From positions 140,033 through 204,032 of the forward strand of contig NZ_BMLT01000009.1 in assembly GCF_014645375.1 (NCBI RefSeq): a DNA stretch of 64,000 nt. Direction: 5' to 3'. A program made the position numbers and the translations under genes. The stretch's first letter is position 1. Each line of letters opens with the position of its first letter. The notes under the pieces are model-generated. The model had not been told where the DNA came from and did not search any database. It was given only the letters and a program-made list of their open reading frames with translations. Of this stretch, positions 36,873-46,437 are shown piece after piece. This DNA comes from Marinobacterium nitratireducens (GTDB taxonomy: Bacteria; Pseudomonadota; Gammaproteobacteria; Pseudomonadales; Balneatricaceae).

Positions 36873-37415
36873 ATGAATCCTAAGCTCTTTGCGGGTATGC
36901 TGACCGCAGTCCTGCTGCACGTCTTCTCCGGGGTTTCCCTGGCCCAACCGCCTGATGCCGGCAATTTCGTAGCGCACCTCGATGGCGCCAACGAGGTTCC
37001 ACCGGTCGATACCTTTGCGACCGGCCAGGCCGTCTTCAAGCTCGGCGGCGACGGGACGGTGCTCGATTACAAACTCATCGTCGCCAACATCGACAATGTT
37101 GTCGCGGCGCATATTCACCTTGCGTCGGCCGGAATGAATGGGCCGGTCGTGGCCTTTGTGGCCGGGTCCTTTGCCCCGGGTGGCGGCCCCGTGGACGGCA
37201 TACTCGCCGAAGGCACCATTACGGAGGGCAATCTGATCGGACCACTGGCAGGTCAGGACCTCTCTGTGCTGGTGGCTGCGATGCGCTCCGGCGGTACTTA
37301 CGTCAATGTCCACACCAATGACGGTGAGGCCCCTGTCAATACCGGGCCGGGCGACTTCGCCAGTGGCGAGGTGCGTGGTCAGATTGCAACGGCGGGGCGT
37401 CCTACGCCGCAATAA
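36873..37415 (+). CDS. CHRD-domain secreted protein
   Basis: A 180-residue exported protein with a signal peptide (about 1-24, ending SLAQ) and one CHRD domain (about 30-172): VAHLDGANEVPPVDTFATGQ, AHIHLASAGMNGPVV and YVNVHTNDGEAPVNTG are the conserved blocks. The start ATG 36873 follows AAGGAG; an ATG at 36858 would precede the RBS. CHRD domains occur in extracellular proteins of uncertain function. It is 92 bp before the TPR gene. Confidence 0.87.
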   Translation: MNPKLFAGMLTAVLLHVFSGVSLAQPPDAGNFVAHLDGANEVPPVDTFATGQAVFKLGGDGTVLDYKLIVANIDNVVAAHIHLASAGMNGPVVAFVAGSFAPGGGPVDGILAEGTITEGNLIGPLAGQDLSVLVAAMRSGGTYVNVHTNDGEAPVNTGPGDFASGEVRGQIATAGRPTPQ

Positions 37416-37507
37416 CAACCCGATCGGTCCGGCTTCAGCGCCAATTCTAGCCTGACCGCGTGCGGGAACGCGGCGGGCTTGGCTGGCCCTGGTAAAGAGG
37501 GCGAAGC

Positions 37508-38716
37508 ATGATTGACCCGCGTACCGGCAAGGTGCTGACAACGACGTCACCAAAGGCGGCGCAGTCTTACCTCGATGCTCTGGATCTCGTGCTGGGTTCG
37601 GAGACCGGCGCAAAAGAGCGTCTCGACGATGCGCTGGAGCAGGATCCCGAATTCGCGATGGCGATGGCGGCGCGCTTTATGCTGGCGAAGGACGCGAACG
37701 ATCCGGCGTCAGACGACTACAGGTCAAAGGCCCGGACGTTGGCCGTGCAGGCCTCGTCCCGGGAGCAGGCGCATATCGATGTGCTGATCGGCCTGCTGGA
37801 AGACCCTTGTGGGAGTTTGCAGTGTACGCAGGCGTATGTCGCCCGCAACCCGGGTGACCTGCTCGTTATATCCCAGCTGTGCGGCTACCTGATTTTCTAT
37901 GGCGGCCCGCTGAAACTCACCCGGGTGCTGGATATTCTCAAAGCCTCAGAAGCGACACTCGCGGATGACTGGGCCTTCCTGGCGAGGCTCGGGTTTGCGG
38001 TGAGCGAGGCGGGCGACCCGGCGCGCGGCAGAACGATTCAGGAAAGGGCGCTCGAGCTGCGCCCTCAGGCCCTCTACACGATCCACGGTTACGCCCATGT
38101 TCTGCACGATCTTGGCGTGCCGGAGGAATCGGCCTCGCTGATCGACAACTGGCTTGAGTCGAATCAGGCCTCGGCCCGGGGAGGCAGCCTTTATGGGCAT
38201 CTGCAGTGGCACCTCGCGCTGGCGGAGTGGCAGTTGGGTCGGCGGGACGAAGCCTGGGAGCGGTATCGGCGTTACAGCGCGCCAGAGACCACGACCTGCG
38301 GTCCCGTTCTGACGCTGGCGGACTGTGGCGGTTTTCTGCTGCGTGACTATCTCAGAACCGGCGATACCGCCCCCAGGACATCGGCGGTGACAGACCTGGT
38401 GGCCCGGTTCTCGGGCATGCTGGCGCACCCCTTTATCGCGCTGCACGTCGGGGGTATCCATGCGGCGACGGGGGACCTGGCGGAGCTGGACCGCTCTGAA
38501 TCGCTTATTCGCGAGAGGGACGCGAGCGACGACCGCGATCTGGCGCTGCAACTGGTCGCGGCTATCGGCCATCTGGCCCGGTCGGATTACCGGCAGGCTG
38601 CGCATGTCCTGGGCAGGATTACCCCCGCACAGCGTATCGGCGTGGGCGGAAGCCATGTTGAACGCATGCTCATCGATCTGCTGGAGGCAAAGGCGCTGGA
38701 GGGCTTGGCCGAATAG
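37508..38716 (+). CDS. TPR-like protein (TTC38 family)
   Basis: A 402-residue soluble helical-repeat protein related to tetratricopeptide repeat protein 38. Repeat-like helices begin around SYLDALDLVLGSETGAKERL (residue 20 on) and continue through YTIHGYAHVLHDLGVPEESA and HLQWHLALAEWQLGRRDEAW, where His residues typical of the family are found. No signal peptide. GAGGGCGAAGC precedes ATG 37508. Role unknown; proteins of this type are found in diverse bacteria as stand-alone genes. Confidence 0.83.
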   Translation: MIDPRTGKVLTTTSPKAAQSYLDALDLVLGSETGAKERLDDALEQDPEFAMAMAARFMLAKDANDPASDDYRSKARTLAVQASSREQAHIDVLIGLLEDPCGSLQCTQAYVARNPGDLLVISQLCGYLIFYGGPLKLTRVLDILKASEATLADDWAFLARLGFAVSEAGDPARGRTIQERALELRPQALYTIHGYAHVLHDLGVPEESASLIDNWLESNQASARGGSLYGHLQWHLALAEWQLGRRDEAWERYRRYSAPETTTCGPVLTLADCGGFLLRDYLRTGDTAPRTSAVTDLVARFSGMLAHPFIALHVGGIHAATGDLAELDRSESLIRERDASDDRDLALQLVAAIGHLARSDYRQAAHVLGRITPAQRIGVGGSHVERMLIDLLEAKALEGLAE

Positions 38717-38810
38717 CCGGGACGGTTCAACTCTGTATGCGACTGTATCGAGGGTGGGCGATTCTCGCCTCACGCTTTACCCACTCACCCTTCCCGCACA
38801 GTTACACTTT

Positions 38811-38830
38811 GTTACTTTTCCTTGCGTAAC
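38811..38830. promoter_or_regulatory. Inverted repeat GTTAC-N10-GTAAC before gtsA
   Basis: Sequence GTTACTTTTCCTTGCGTAAC about 95 bp before gtsA; a further GTTAC half-site lies ten bases upstream at 38801. The spacing by full helical turns suits an OmpR-type regulator such as GltR, but this is only a guess. Confidence 0.35.
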
Positions 38831-38923
38831 TTTACCCAATCGGAACAGCGGGCTTGCTAGATTGCGTACTGACGACGGCCGTGAAGTCGGCACGCGCATA
38901 ACAATAAAAGGAAACGCATCAAG

Positions 38924-40171
38924 ATGAACACCTTCAAGACCTGCCTCTCGGGCCTGGCCCTGTCCGTGGCCTGCGCCTCCGCTACAGCCGGTGAAGTCGA
39001 AGTGCTGCACTGGTGGACCTCCGGTGGCGAAGCTGCCGCAATCAACGTGCTGAAACAGGAAATGGAAGCCGCCGGGCATACCTGGAAGGACTTCGCCGTG
39101 GCCGGCGGGGGCGGCGAGTCCGCGATGACGGTGCTCAAATCCCGTGCCATTTCCGGCAATCCGCCATCCGCCGCCCAGATCAAGGGACCCGATATACAGG
39201 AGTGGGGCGAGCTCGGTTTCCTGGCGCCGCTTGACGAGGTGGCCGGGGCGGGGCAATGGGATTCGCTGCTGCCGGAGGTGGTCAGCAATGTCATGAAGTA
39301 CGACGGCCACTACGTGGCGGTGCCGATCAACGTGCACCGCGTCAACTGGCTCTGGGCCAATCCGGCCGCGTTCGAGAAGGCCGGTGTCGAGATCCCGACC
39401 ACCTGGGAGCAGATGATCGAGGTCGGGTCCAAGCTCAGGGAGGCCGGCTTCGTGCCGTTGGCCCACGGCGGCCAGGCCTGGCAGGACGCGACCCTGTACG
39501 AGGCGGTGGCGCTGGCCGAAGGGCCCGAGTTCTACCGCAAGGCGTTCGTCGACCACGACGAGGCCACGCTCAAGGGCGAGACCATGGTCAAGGTGCTCAA
39601 GACCTTCAAGCAGATGCGTGAGCTGATCGACGACGATGCCAGCGGTCGCGACTGGAACGTCGCCACCTCTATGGTGATCAACGGCGAGGCCGCGATGCAG
39701 GTGATGGGCGACTGGGCCAAGGGCGAATTCACCGCCGCCGGCAAGGTTGCGGGCAGCGATTACGTCTGCGCGCCGGCACCGGGTACCGCCGATATGTTCA
39801 CCTTCAATATCGACAGCCTGGCGATGTTCCAGCAGAGCGACGACAGCCGCGTCGAAGCGCAGCAGGATCTGGCGCGTCTGGCGATGGAACCGAAGTTCCA
39901 GGAAGCCTTCAACCTCAACAAGGGCTCCATCCCGGCCCGCCAGGGCATGGACCGGACGCCGTTCGACAGCTGCGCGCACGCCTCCATGGACGCCTTTACC
40001 GCCAGCGCCGAGAAAGGCAGCCTGGTGCCGAGCATGGCCCACGGCATGGCGACCGTCTCCCGCGTGCAGGGCGCCATCTACGACGTCGTTACCAACTTCT
40101 TCAACTCCACTGACATGAGCGCCGAAGAGGCAGCCGACAAGCTGGCCCGCGCGGTCAACGCAAGCCTGTAA
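38924..40171 (+). CDS. gtsA: Glucose ABC transporter periplasmic binding protein
   Basis: A 415-residue CUT1-type binding protein with a signal peptide (MNTFKTCLSGLALSVACASATA). The opening of the mature protein VEVLHWWTSGGEAAAINVLKQ is typical of glucose/mannose-binding GtsA. Later blocks such as HRVNWLWANPAAFEKAGVEI and MQVMGDWAKGEFTAAGK also fit. AAAGGAAA precedes the start. It begins the gtsABCD operon and would deliver glucose, which HexR- and Zwf-linked metabolism then uses. Confidence 0.92.
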   Translation: MNTFKTCLSGLALSVACASATAGEVEVLHWWTSGGEAAAINVLKQEMEAAGHTWKDFAVAGGGGESAMTVLKSRAISGNPPSAAQIKGPDIQEWGELGFLAPLDEVAGAGQWDSLLPEVVSNVMKYDGHYVAVPINVHRVNWLWANPAAFEKAGVEIPTTWEQMIEVGSKLREAGFVPLAHGGQAWQDATLYEAVALAEGPEFYRKAFVDHDEATLKGETMVKVLKTFKQMRELIDDDASGRDWNVATSMVINGEAAMQVMGDWAKGEFTAAGKVAGSDYVCAPAPGTADMFTFNIDSLAMFQQSDDSRVEAQQDLARLAMEPKFQEAFNLNKGSIPARQGMDRTPFDSCAHASMDAFTASAEKGSLVPSMAHGMATVSRVQGAIYDVVTNFFNSTDMSAEEAADKLARAVNASL

Positions 40172-40224
40172 CTGGCGCCGGGCAGGCGCCGCCTGCCCGC
40201 AACCCACACCTGGGGTATCCCGCT

Positions 40225-41160
40225 ATGAACAACCCATCTGCTTCGTTGCCCAGCGTCGCGGCGGCGCGGCCGGCTGCGCGCCGCCTGTCGGACCGCTTCG
40301 CCGACTGGCTGCCGAAGATCGTGCTGGCACCGACCGTCGTCATCACCCTGGTCGCCGTTTACGGCTACATGATCTGGACGGCGCTGCTGTCGCTGACCAA
40401 TTCCCGCATCCTGCCGGTGTGGAAGTTCACCGGCACCGGCCAGTACGCCAAGCTGTTCGAGAACGAGCGCTGGGGCGTCGCGGTCGAAAACCTGATCATC
40501 TTCGGCGTGCTCTTCATCCTGGTCTGCCTGGTCATCGGCGTGCTGCTGGCGATTCTGCTGGACCAGAAGATCCGCGCCGAGGGCGCGCTGCGCACCATCT
40601 ACCTCTACCCGATGGCGATCTCCTTCATCGTTACCGGTACCGCCTGGAAGTGGCTGCTGAACCCCGGCCTCGGACTCGAGAAAACGCTGCACGACTGGGG
40701 CTTCGAGAGCTTCAGCTTCGACTGGCTGGTGAACCCCGACATGGTCGTTTACTGCCTGGTGATCGCCGCGGTCTGGCAGTCGTCCGGTTTCGTCATGGCG
40801 ATGTTCCTCGCCGGGCTGCGGGGCATCGACCCGGACATGGTCAAGGCGGCCCAGCTGGACGGCGCCTCGATGCCGAAGATCTACCGCCGCATCGTGTTGC
40901 CGAGCCTGAAGCCGGTGTTCTTCAGCGCCTTCGTGATTCTGTCCCATATCGCCATCAAGAGCTTCGACCTGGTGATGGCGCTGACCGGCGGCGGCCCCGG
41001 CTACGCCTCGGATCTGCCGGCGACCTTCATGTACCAGCATGCCTTCACCCGCGGCCAGATGGGCCTCGGCGCGGCGAGCGCCATCGTCATGCTCGGTGGG
41101 GTGCTGGCGATCCTGGTTCCCTACCTTTACTCGGAGCTGCGGGGTAAGAAACATGGTTAA
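40225..41160 (+). CDS. gtsB: Glucose ABC transporter permease
   Basis: A 311-residue CUT1 permease of the MalF type with six TM helices after a 40-residue cytoplasmic N-terminus. The EAA motif is in MVKAAQLDGASMPKIYRRIV. It ends 8 bases inside gtsC (the gtsC ATG is at 41153), consistent with tight coupling. Forms the heterodimeric channel with GtsC. Confidence 0.92.
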   Translation: MNNPSASLPSVAAARPAARRLSDRFADWLPKIVLAPTVVITLVAVYGYMIWTALLSLTNSRILPVWKFTGTGQYAKLFENERWGVAVENLIIFGVLFILVCLVIGVLLAILLDQKIRAEGALRTIYLYPMAISFIVTGTAWKWLLNPGLGLEKTLHDWGFESFSFDWLVNPDMVVYCLVIAAVWQSSGFVMAMFLAGLRGIDPDMVKAAQLDGASMPKIYRRIVLPSLKPVFFSAFVILSHIAIKSFDLVMALTGGGPGYASDLPATFMYQHAFTRGQMGLGAASAIVMLGGVLAILVPYLYSELRGKKHG

Positions 41161-42025
41161 GTCGCAACAGACATTCGGCCAGCAGCTGCTGCGCTACGGT
41201 CTCTATGCCATTCTCGGGGTCGCGGCGCTGGTGTACCTGATGCCGCTCTGGGTGATGCTGCTGACCTCACTCAAGGACATCGAGGAAATCCGCAGCGGCA
41301 CCCTGTTCTCGCTGCCCGGCAGCCTCAACTTCGACGCCTGGTCCAAGGCCTGGAGCGGGGCCTGCACCGGCAGCACCTGCGAAGGCATCGCGCCCTTTTT
41401 CGGCAACTCCTTCAAGATCGTGATCCCGGCGGTGGCGATCTCGACGCTGATCGGCGCCCTCAATGGCTACGTGCTGTCGATGTGGCGTTTTCGCGGCAGC
41501 GAGCTGCTGTTCGGCGCCATGCTGGTGGGCTGCTTCATTCCGTTCCAGGTGATCCTGCTGCCGATGGCGCGGATGCTGGCGACCTTTGGCCTCGCCAACA
41601 CCACCACCGGGCTGGTCGCGGTGCACATCACCTACGGCATCGCCTTCACCACGCTGTTCTTCCGCAACTTCTACGTTGGCCTGCCGAAGGAGCTGATCGC
41701 GGCGGCGCGGCTCGACGGCGCGGGGTTCTTCTTTATCTTCCGCCGCATCGTGCTGCCGCTGTCGACGCCGATCATCGTGGTCTGCGTGATCTGGCAGTTC
41801 ACCCAGATCTGGAACGACTTCCTGTTCGGCGTGGTGTTCTCCGGCGGCGATACCCAGCCGGTGACGGTGGCGCTGAACAACCTGGTCAACACCAGCTTCG
41901 GCGGCAAGGAATACAACGTCGACATGGCCGCGGCGCTGATGGCGGCGCTGCCGACCCTGGTGGTCTACGTGCTGGCGGGCAAATACTTTGTGCGCGGGCT
42001 TACTGCCGGCGCCGTCAAAGGCTGA
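41153..42025 (+). CDS. gtsC: Glucose ABC transporter permease
   Basis: A 290-residue CUT1 permease of the MalG type with six TM helices. The EAA loop is [20 protein letters not shown]. The start is ATG 41153, overlapping gtsB; the longer upstream frame runs inside gtsB and is rejected. An insertion near residues 63-80 with two Cys ([11 protein letters not shown]) lies in a periplasmic loop, which is common in GtsC proteins. Confidence 0.92.
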   Translation: MVKSQQTFGQQLLRYGLYAILGVAALVYLMPLWVMLLTSLKDIEEIRSGTLFSLPGSLNFDAWSKAWSGACTGSTCEGIAPFFGNSFKIVIPAVAISTLIGALNGYVLSMWRFRGSELLFGAMLVGCFIPFQVILLPMARMLATFGLANTTTGLVAVHITYGIAFTTLFFRNFYVGLPKELIAAARLDGAGFFFIFRRIVLPLSTPIIVVCVIWQFTQIWNDFLFGVVFSGGDTQPVTVALNNLVNTSFGGKEYNVDMAAALMAALPTLVVYVLAGKYFVRGLTAGAVKG

Positions 42026-42048
42026 AGAATAATAAGAGGTTCACGAAA

Positions 42049-43167
42049 ATGGCTAACCTGACTATCGACAACGTCATCAAGACCTACGGCCAGACCGAGG
42101 TGCTCAAAGGCATCAATATCGCCATCGAGAAGGGCGAGTTCCTGATCCTGGTCGGCCCGTCCGGCTGCGGCAAGTCGACGCTGATGAACAGCATCGCAGG
42201 GCTCGAAGACGTCACTGGCGGCCGTATCCTGATCGGCGACACCGACGTGACCCAGGCCGCGCCCAAGGATCGCGACATCGCCATGGTGTTCCAGTCCTAC
42301 GCGCTGTACCCCAACATGTCGGTGCGCGAGAACATCGCCTTCGGTCTCGAGATCCGCAAGGTGCCGAAACCGGAGCGCGAGGCCGAAGTGCAGCGCGTCG
42401 CCTCGCTGCTGCAGATCGAGCACCTGCTCGACCGCAAGCCGGGCCAGCTCTCCGGCGGCCAGCGCCAGCGCGTCGCCATGGGCCGGGCGCTGGCGCGCCG
42501 GCCCAAGCTCTACCTGTTCGACGAACCCCTGTCGAACCTCGACGCCAAGCTGCGCGTCGAGATGCGCACCGAGATCAAGAAGCTGCACCAGCGCCTGGGC
42601 ACCACCATCGTTTACGTCACCCACGACCAGATCGAGGCGATGACCCTGGCCGACCGCATCGCGGTGATGCGCGCCGGCGAGCTGCTGCAGCTCGGCAGCC
42701 CGCAGGAGATCTACGACGATCCGGCCAACCAGTTCGTCGCCGGCTTCATGGGTTCGCCGGCGATGAACTTCGTGCCGTGCCGGCTGGTGGCGGGCGACGC
42801 GGGGCTCGGCGTCGAAATCACGGACGGCAACGGCAACCCGGCCTGGCTGCCGGTGCCCAATCCGGAGCGGCTTTCGGGTCATGCCGGCCAGGAGGTGGTG
42901 CTCGGCATACGGCCGGAGATGATCACCGATCCGGTGCCGCACAAGGCCGAGGACCCGCTGGTACGTCAGGTGCCGATGAAGGTGCTGGTGACCGAACCTA
43001 CCGGCGCCGACACCATGCTGGTGACCGAGATCAACGGTGTCGAGCTCAACTGCCGCATCAACCCGGGCTACAGCACCCCGGTCGGCGAAACGGTGCCGCT
43101 GATGTTCGATATGAGCAAGGCCGTGTTCTTCGACCCGAACAGCGAGGCGCGCATCGACCGCGCCTGA
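42049..43167 (+). CDS. gtsD: Glucose ABC transporter ATP-binding protein (MalK/UgpC type)
   Basis: A 372-residue ABC ATPase with C-terminal regulatory OB-fold (MalK type). Walker A is GPSGCGKS, signature LSGGQRQR, Walker [13 protein letters not shown], switch His in VTHDQIEAM. The start is ATG 42049, 23 bp after gtsC with an AAGAGG upstream. It energises GtsBC. No oprB porin gene follows, unlike in many pseudomonads. Confidence 0.92.
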   Translation: MANLTIDNVIKTYGQTEVLKGINIAIEKGEFLILVGPSGCGKSTLMNSIAGLEDVTGGRILIGDTDVTQAAPKDRDIAMVFQSYALYPNMSVRENIAFGLEIRKVPKPEREAEVQRVASLLQIEHLLDRKPGQLSGGQRQRVAMGRALARRPKLYLFDEPLSNLDAKLRVEMRTEIKKLHQRLGTTIVYVTHDQIEAMTLADRIAVMRAGELLQLGSPQEIYDDPANQFVAGFMGSPAMNFVPCRLVAGDAGLGVEITDGNGNPAWLPVPNPERLSGHAGQEVVLGIRPEMITDPVPHKAEDPLVRQVPMKVLVTEPTGADTMLVTEINGVELNCRINPGYSTPVGETVPLMFDMSKAVFFDPNSEARIDRA

Positions 43168-43255
43168 ATCCTGGGCGCTCCTGCGACGGGCGGTGCCATA
43201 CCGCTTATTGTGGGCCGCGGCCAGCGACGACCATGCCAGCTGCGGTACAGAAGAC

Positions 43256-43425
43256 GTTCGCTCGCGGAGCCAACTCCCCCTAAAAGCCGGGCCCCGCAAG
43301 ACCTGTAGGAGCCCACTCCGTGGGCGAAGCTGTTCGGTATCGTGGGTAATCGCTCGCGGAGCGAGCTCCTACAAAAGCCGGGCCGCGCAAGACCTGTAGC
43401 CGCGCCCCGCGGCGAATGCTTTTCC
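43256..43425. repeat. REP cluster after gtsD
   Basis: At least three REP palindromes: GTAGGAGCCCACTCCGTGGG, TCGCTCGCGGAGCGAGCTCC and GTAGCCGCGCCCCGCGGCGA, each followed or preceded by GCGAA. A linking segment AAAAGCCGGGCC...GCAAGACCTGTAG appears twice (43282-43307 and 43373-43399), showing local duplication of a REP-plus-spacer unit. The rest of 43168-43626 has no gene. Confidence 0.7.
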
Positions 43426-43626
43426 GGCGTGGATGGCAGTGGGTGTGCGGCCCTGATAGATGGCGGTTTTCTGGGCGATCGTACTGGCGGAGCCAGGCCT
43501 GAGCACTGGCAAACGGGGCGCCTTTGTACAAAACTTATCCTGCTGGGCAAGGGTGTAGAAAAGGCCTTTCAGCACCTGGCCAGGAGCGGGTAATAAGGAG
43601 TTAGAAACAAGAAAGGCGTCAGCGAT

Positions 43627-44316
43627 ATGCTTGATTATGGTGAAGCCTGTCCAATTTCCATGGCAACGTCCGTTCTATGTGAAAAATGGACTTTGCAAAT
43701 AATCAGAGAGCTGTTTTTTGGTTCTACCCGTTATTCCGAGATTCAGAAGTATATTCCCAATATCTCGCCATCGCTGTTACGAAATCGTCTGCGCTTCCTC
43801 GAAGAAAAGGGAATAATTTTTCGTAAGCCCGGCGCCACTGCAGGCCGCCACGAGTACCATCTCACGCCTGCGGGTAAGGCACTTGCGCCGGTGCTCAATG
43901 AGCTTGGGCGCTGGGGGATGTGCCATGCCAGCGAGGGTATGACGGATCAACCCAATGCCGCACCCAGTCTGATCAGAGATATCACCGGCGGTATCAACGC
44001 CGATGAGCTGCCAGCCGGCGATACGGTGATCCAGCTGCACCTCACCGATGTCACGCCTGAAGCCAAGTATCACATTTACGTGCGCGACAACGTCGCGACA
44101 GAGTGCCCGTTGGATCTGGGCTTCGATGTCGATGTGTACATTACGGCATCGACCAAAGCGCTGACCCGGGTCTGGTATGGCGAAATCGACATCTATGATG
44201 CGATCGACAATGGATCGGTGAAAGTGGTTGCCCATCCTGTCTATATAAAGTCGCTGAAGCGCTGGTTCGGTATCAGCTCCTTTACCACAGATAACCCTCA
44301 GCCTTTTCATTCCTGA
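43627..44316 (+). CDS. HxlR-family transcriptional regulator with C-terminal SCP2-like domain
   Basis: A 229-residue regulator. The N-terminal winged helix (about 1-105) has the HxlR signature CPISMATSVLCEKWTLQIIRELFFG with Cys at position 8, and SPSLLRNRLRFLEEKGII. The C-terminal half (about 120-220) resembles an SCP-2-like sterol-transfer fold seen in long HxlR proteins, and may bind a ligand. It stands alone; the adjacent regulated gene is not evident. Confidence 0.87.
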   Translation: MLDYGEACPISMATSVLCEKWTLQIIRELFFGSTRYSEIQKYIPNISPSLLRNRLRFLEEKGIIFRKPGATAGRHEYHLTPAGKALAPVLNELGRWGMCHASEGMTDQPNAAPSLIRDITGGINADELPAGDTVIQLHLTDVTPEAKYHIYVRDNVATECPLDLGFDVDVYITASTKALTRVWYGEIDIYDAIDNGSVKVVAHPVYIKSLKRWFGISSFTTDNPQPFHS

Positions 44317-44458
44317 GATACTGCAAGTCTGAAGTGGCTGCTACAGATTCTGTCATGGAACCGGACTCATTGTTGCAGCTTCTCGACAGGCCACCAGCAT
44401 GCCTTCAAAGCTGCGCCTCGATTCCGGCTCGCGCTGAAAGCCAGAGACTCATTGGGGC

Positions 44459-44671
44459 TTATTCGCAGGTTCCCTTACCAACACCACGGTTGGAGCGGCG
44501 TATGACAACGCCGATCACCAGAACGATTGGTACCAGCATGGCGACACCCAGTAACTTGACGAAGGTGCTCAGGTCACTTACCCCGGTCGATACGCTGTAT
44601 CCGGCACCGACGAGCTGGGTCACATCATGGATGGTACCGCCCGGAAACAACCCTGCTTGAGAGAATGAACA
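44459..44671 (-). pseudogene. C-terminal remnant of a YeiH/PSE-family (UPF0324) membrane protein
   Basis: About 63-70 codons match only the last part of putative sulfate exporter family proteins: GGTIHDVTQLVGAGYSVS and FVKLLGVAMLVPIVLVIGVV. The rest of the roughly 330-residue protein is missing; upstream in the sequence the reading passes into the YeeE-like gene in another frame. The stop at 44459 appears to be the natural end. The junction is near 44650-44680. It looks like a deletion scar that fused two neighbouring sulfur-transport-type genes. Confidence 0.65.
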
Positions 44672-45548
44672 GGCCGAGCCTAATCCCGGCCAGAATGCAG
44701 CCGACGGTCAGAAAGCCCGCCGGTGAGAATGCGGGCAGTGCGAGCAGCAGCTGGGAGTCGTTGCCGCCCATGGCCAGCGCTGCGCCGACGCCCATCAGGG
44801 TACCTGCCAGCAGGTGCAGTAGCAGCGGGCCGGCGGTGGTCGAGCGCAGTTGCAGCTTGTTCAGCCGGCGGGCGCCGAGGGACATGCCAACAAGCAGGGC
44901 GAGCACCAGCGCATAGCGGGGCAGTGCGGGCGGCGGATGGCCGTCGCTGTCCAGAACTGCCGCTATCTGTTCCTGCATCAGGCTGCCGGGCGGCCAGGCC
45001 GGCTCGTAGAGGAAGAGCAAACCGGACAGCAGACCGATCCCCATCATGCCAAACCAGAGTTTTTGTCGCGACCGGTCACCCCGCAGTGCCCTGATGGCGA
45101 GCCCGCAGGACGCTATGAACAGGATCGCTAAGTGCAGGCTGTCGGGTCCGGGCAGCGCCCTCACGTCCAGTTCCGGTTGCCACCAGGTCAGGGAGAACCA
45201 GCCGACAATCCAGCCCAGTGGAGTCGACAGCATCCTCAGTTCTCCGCTGGCCAGCCGGCTGAGGGTCGAGATGCTGCAACCCTGATTGAAGGCGGTTCCC
45301 AGCCCGAACATCAAGCCGCCGATCGCAAACCCGGGACCGGGTTCGAACACCAGGAAGGGAATCGTGGCGCCGACGTAGGGCGCAATAGACGCGACCACCC
45401 AGGCCAGCACGCCGCAACAGAGAATCGATATCAGCACTTCGGGGCGGCCCTGGGACCATTCCCTGACACCGCGAACCAGGCACAGGCCGGTAATCTGCGT
45501 CAGATACCCCAGAACCGCAACCAGCAGAAGGGCGCTCAGAAACAACAT
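44625..45548 (-). CDS. YeeE/YedE-family membrane transporter, 3' end at a deletion junction
   Basis: A 307-residue inner-membrane protein with about nine to ten TM helices and the two YeeE/YedE pore repeats: GTAFNQGCSISTLSRLASGE (Cys motif) and GVGAALAMGGNDSQLLLALPAF. Members import thiosulfate or related sulfur compounds. The second repeat lacks the usual Cys (GGN replaces GCN). The final residues (SSRVVSGRYHP) are out-of-frame translation of the YeiH remnant, so the natural C-terminus has been replaced. It lies just downstream of the bufferin operon on the same strand. Confidence 0.82.
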   Translation of the reverse strand: MLFLSALLLVAVLGYLTQITGLCLVRGVREWSQGRPEVLISILCCGVLAWVVASIAPYVGATIPFLVFEPGPGFAIGGLMFGLGTAFNQGCSISTLSRLASGELRMLSTPLGWIVGWFSLTWWQPELDVRALPGPDSLHLAILFIASCGLAIRALRGDRSRQKLWFGMMGIGLLSGLLFLYEPAWPPGSLMQEQIAAVLDSDGHPPPALPRYALVLALLVGMSLGARRLNKLQLRSTTAGPLLLHLLAGTLMGVGAALAMGGNDSQLLLALPAFSPAGFLTVGCILAGIRLGLFILSSRVVSGRYHP

Positions 45549-45606
45549 GGCGAAATCTCCAGGGTGGAAAGAACGGTATGCACAAGATCAAAGGTTTCTT
45601 GGGACA

Positions 45607-46437
45607 TCATGATCCGGCTCCTTCCGGTACTGCCGGGTGCAAATGGCGAGGTATCGAGGACGGGATCGAGTCGAACTGTGGGATCAGCACGCCTCCGGCC
45701 AGATAGCGGGACAGCAGAGACTGCAGGTCGAATGTCCCGTCGAGCATCAGCGCCTGGTCGACGGCCTCGCCGAGGGGCTCACCCCGGCATAGCGAAGCCA
45801 GCAAGCGCCCGGCCGGGGCTTGCAAGGCCCACAGCTGAACTGTCCATTGCGGGCGCAGTACCAGTACCGTCTCGCCACCGCGGTCCAGGTCGATGGTCGT
45901 CGGTTCGTCGCCCCCGGCCTGGTTGCTCTGCCAGATGCGGTAGACGGGAAAATCGGACATCAGCAGGCGGCAGGCCGCTCCCAGATGGAATCGCAGGCCG
46001 GCCAGATCCTCCGCGGGCATCTGACTCAGCGCGTCGAGATCTACGGTGGCATCGTCGGGGGCATGGAACACCTCATGGCAGGCCCACTCCAGACGAGCGA
46101 TGTCGGCGAGGTAGGGCAGGCCTGCCGCTGGCTGGAAGCCGGCAACGAAGGCCGCCATCCGGTCACCGAACTGTGTCAGGTCGCCGCAGGTGGGGGGATG
46201 GTTGCGCAGGTACCGGTCGATCAGGTAGCGGAAAAAGTCCTCGCCCACCAGGCGTTGCATGACCGGGTAAACGGCTTCCAGCGCCTCGGTCAGGGAAATC
46301 CTGAAGTTGTTGCGGTACACCTGCAGCAGCCGGACTGCGGGCAGGCGTCCATCGGGAATCAGCCCCTGCAGGTGCTTGAGGTCGCTGCCCCAAAGGTCTT
46401 CGGCAAAGGCTCGTTGCAGTCGGTTAAGAGCGCTCAT
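45607..46437 (-). CDS. bufC: DUF2063 protein, bufferin maturation partner
   Basis: A 276-residue protein with the DUF2063 N-terminal domain (about 5-95: LQRAFAEDLWGSD, VYRNNFRISLTEALEAVYPV, LVGEDFFRYLIDRYL) and a variable C-terminal domain. In bufferin systems BufC acts with the MNIO enzyme BufB, recruiting the precursor peptide for cysteine modification. Its start overlaps the end of bufB by four bases (ATGA), a sign of complex formation. Confidence 0.88.
   Translation of the reverse strand: MSALNRLQRAFAEDLWGSDLKHLQGLIPDGRLPAVRLLQVYRNNFRISLTEALEAVYPVMQRLVGEDFFRYLIDRYLRNHPPTCGDLTQFGDRMAAFVAGFQPAAGLPYLADIARLEWACHEVFHAPDDATVDLDALSQMPAEDLAGLRFHLGAACRLLMSDFPVYRIWQSNQAGGDEPTTIDLDRGGETVLVLRPQWTVQLWALQAPAGRLLASLCRGEPLGEAVDQALMLDGTFDLQSLLSRYLAGGVLIPQFDSIPSSIPRHLHPAVPEGAGS

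Noticed and set aside
41965..43299. Minus-strand 444-codon frame opposite gtsD
   Set aside because: It is the complement of a conserved ABC ATPase and shows no family features.
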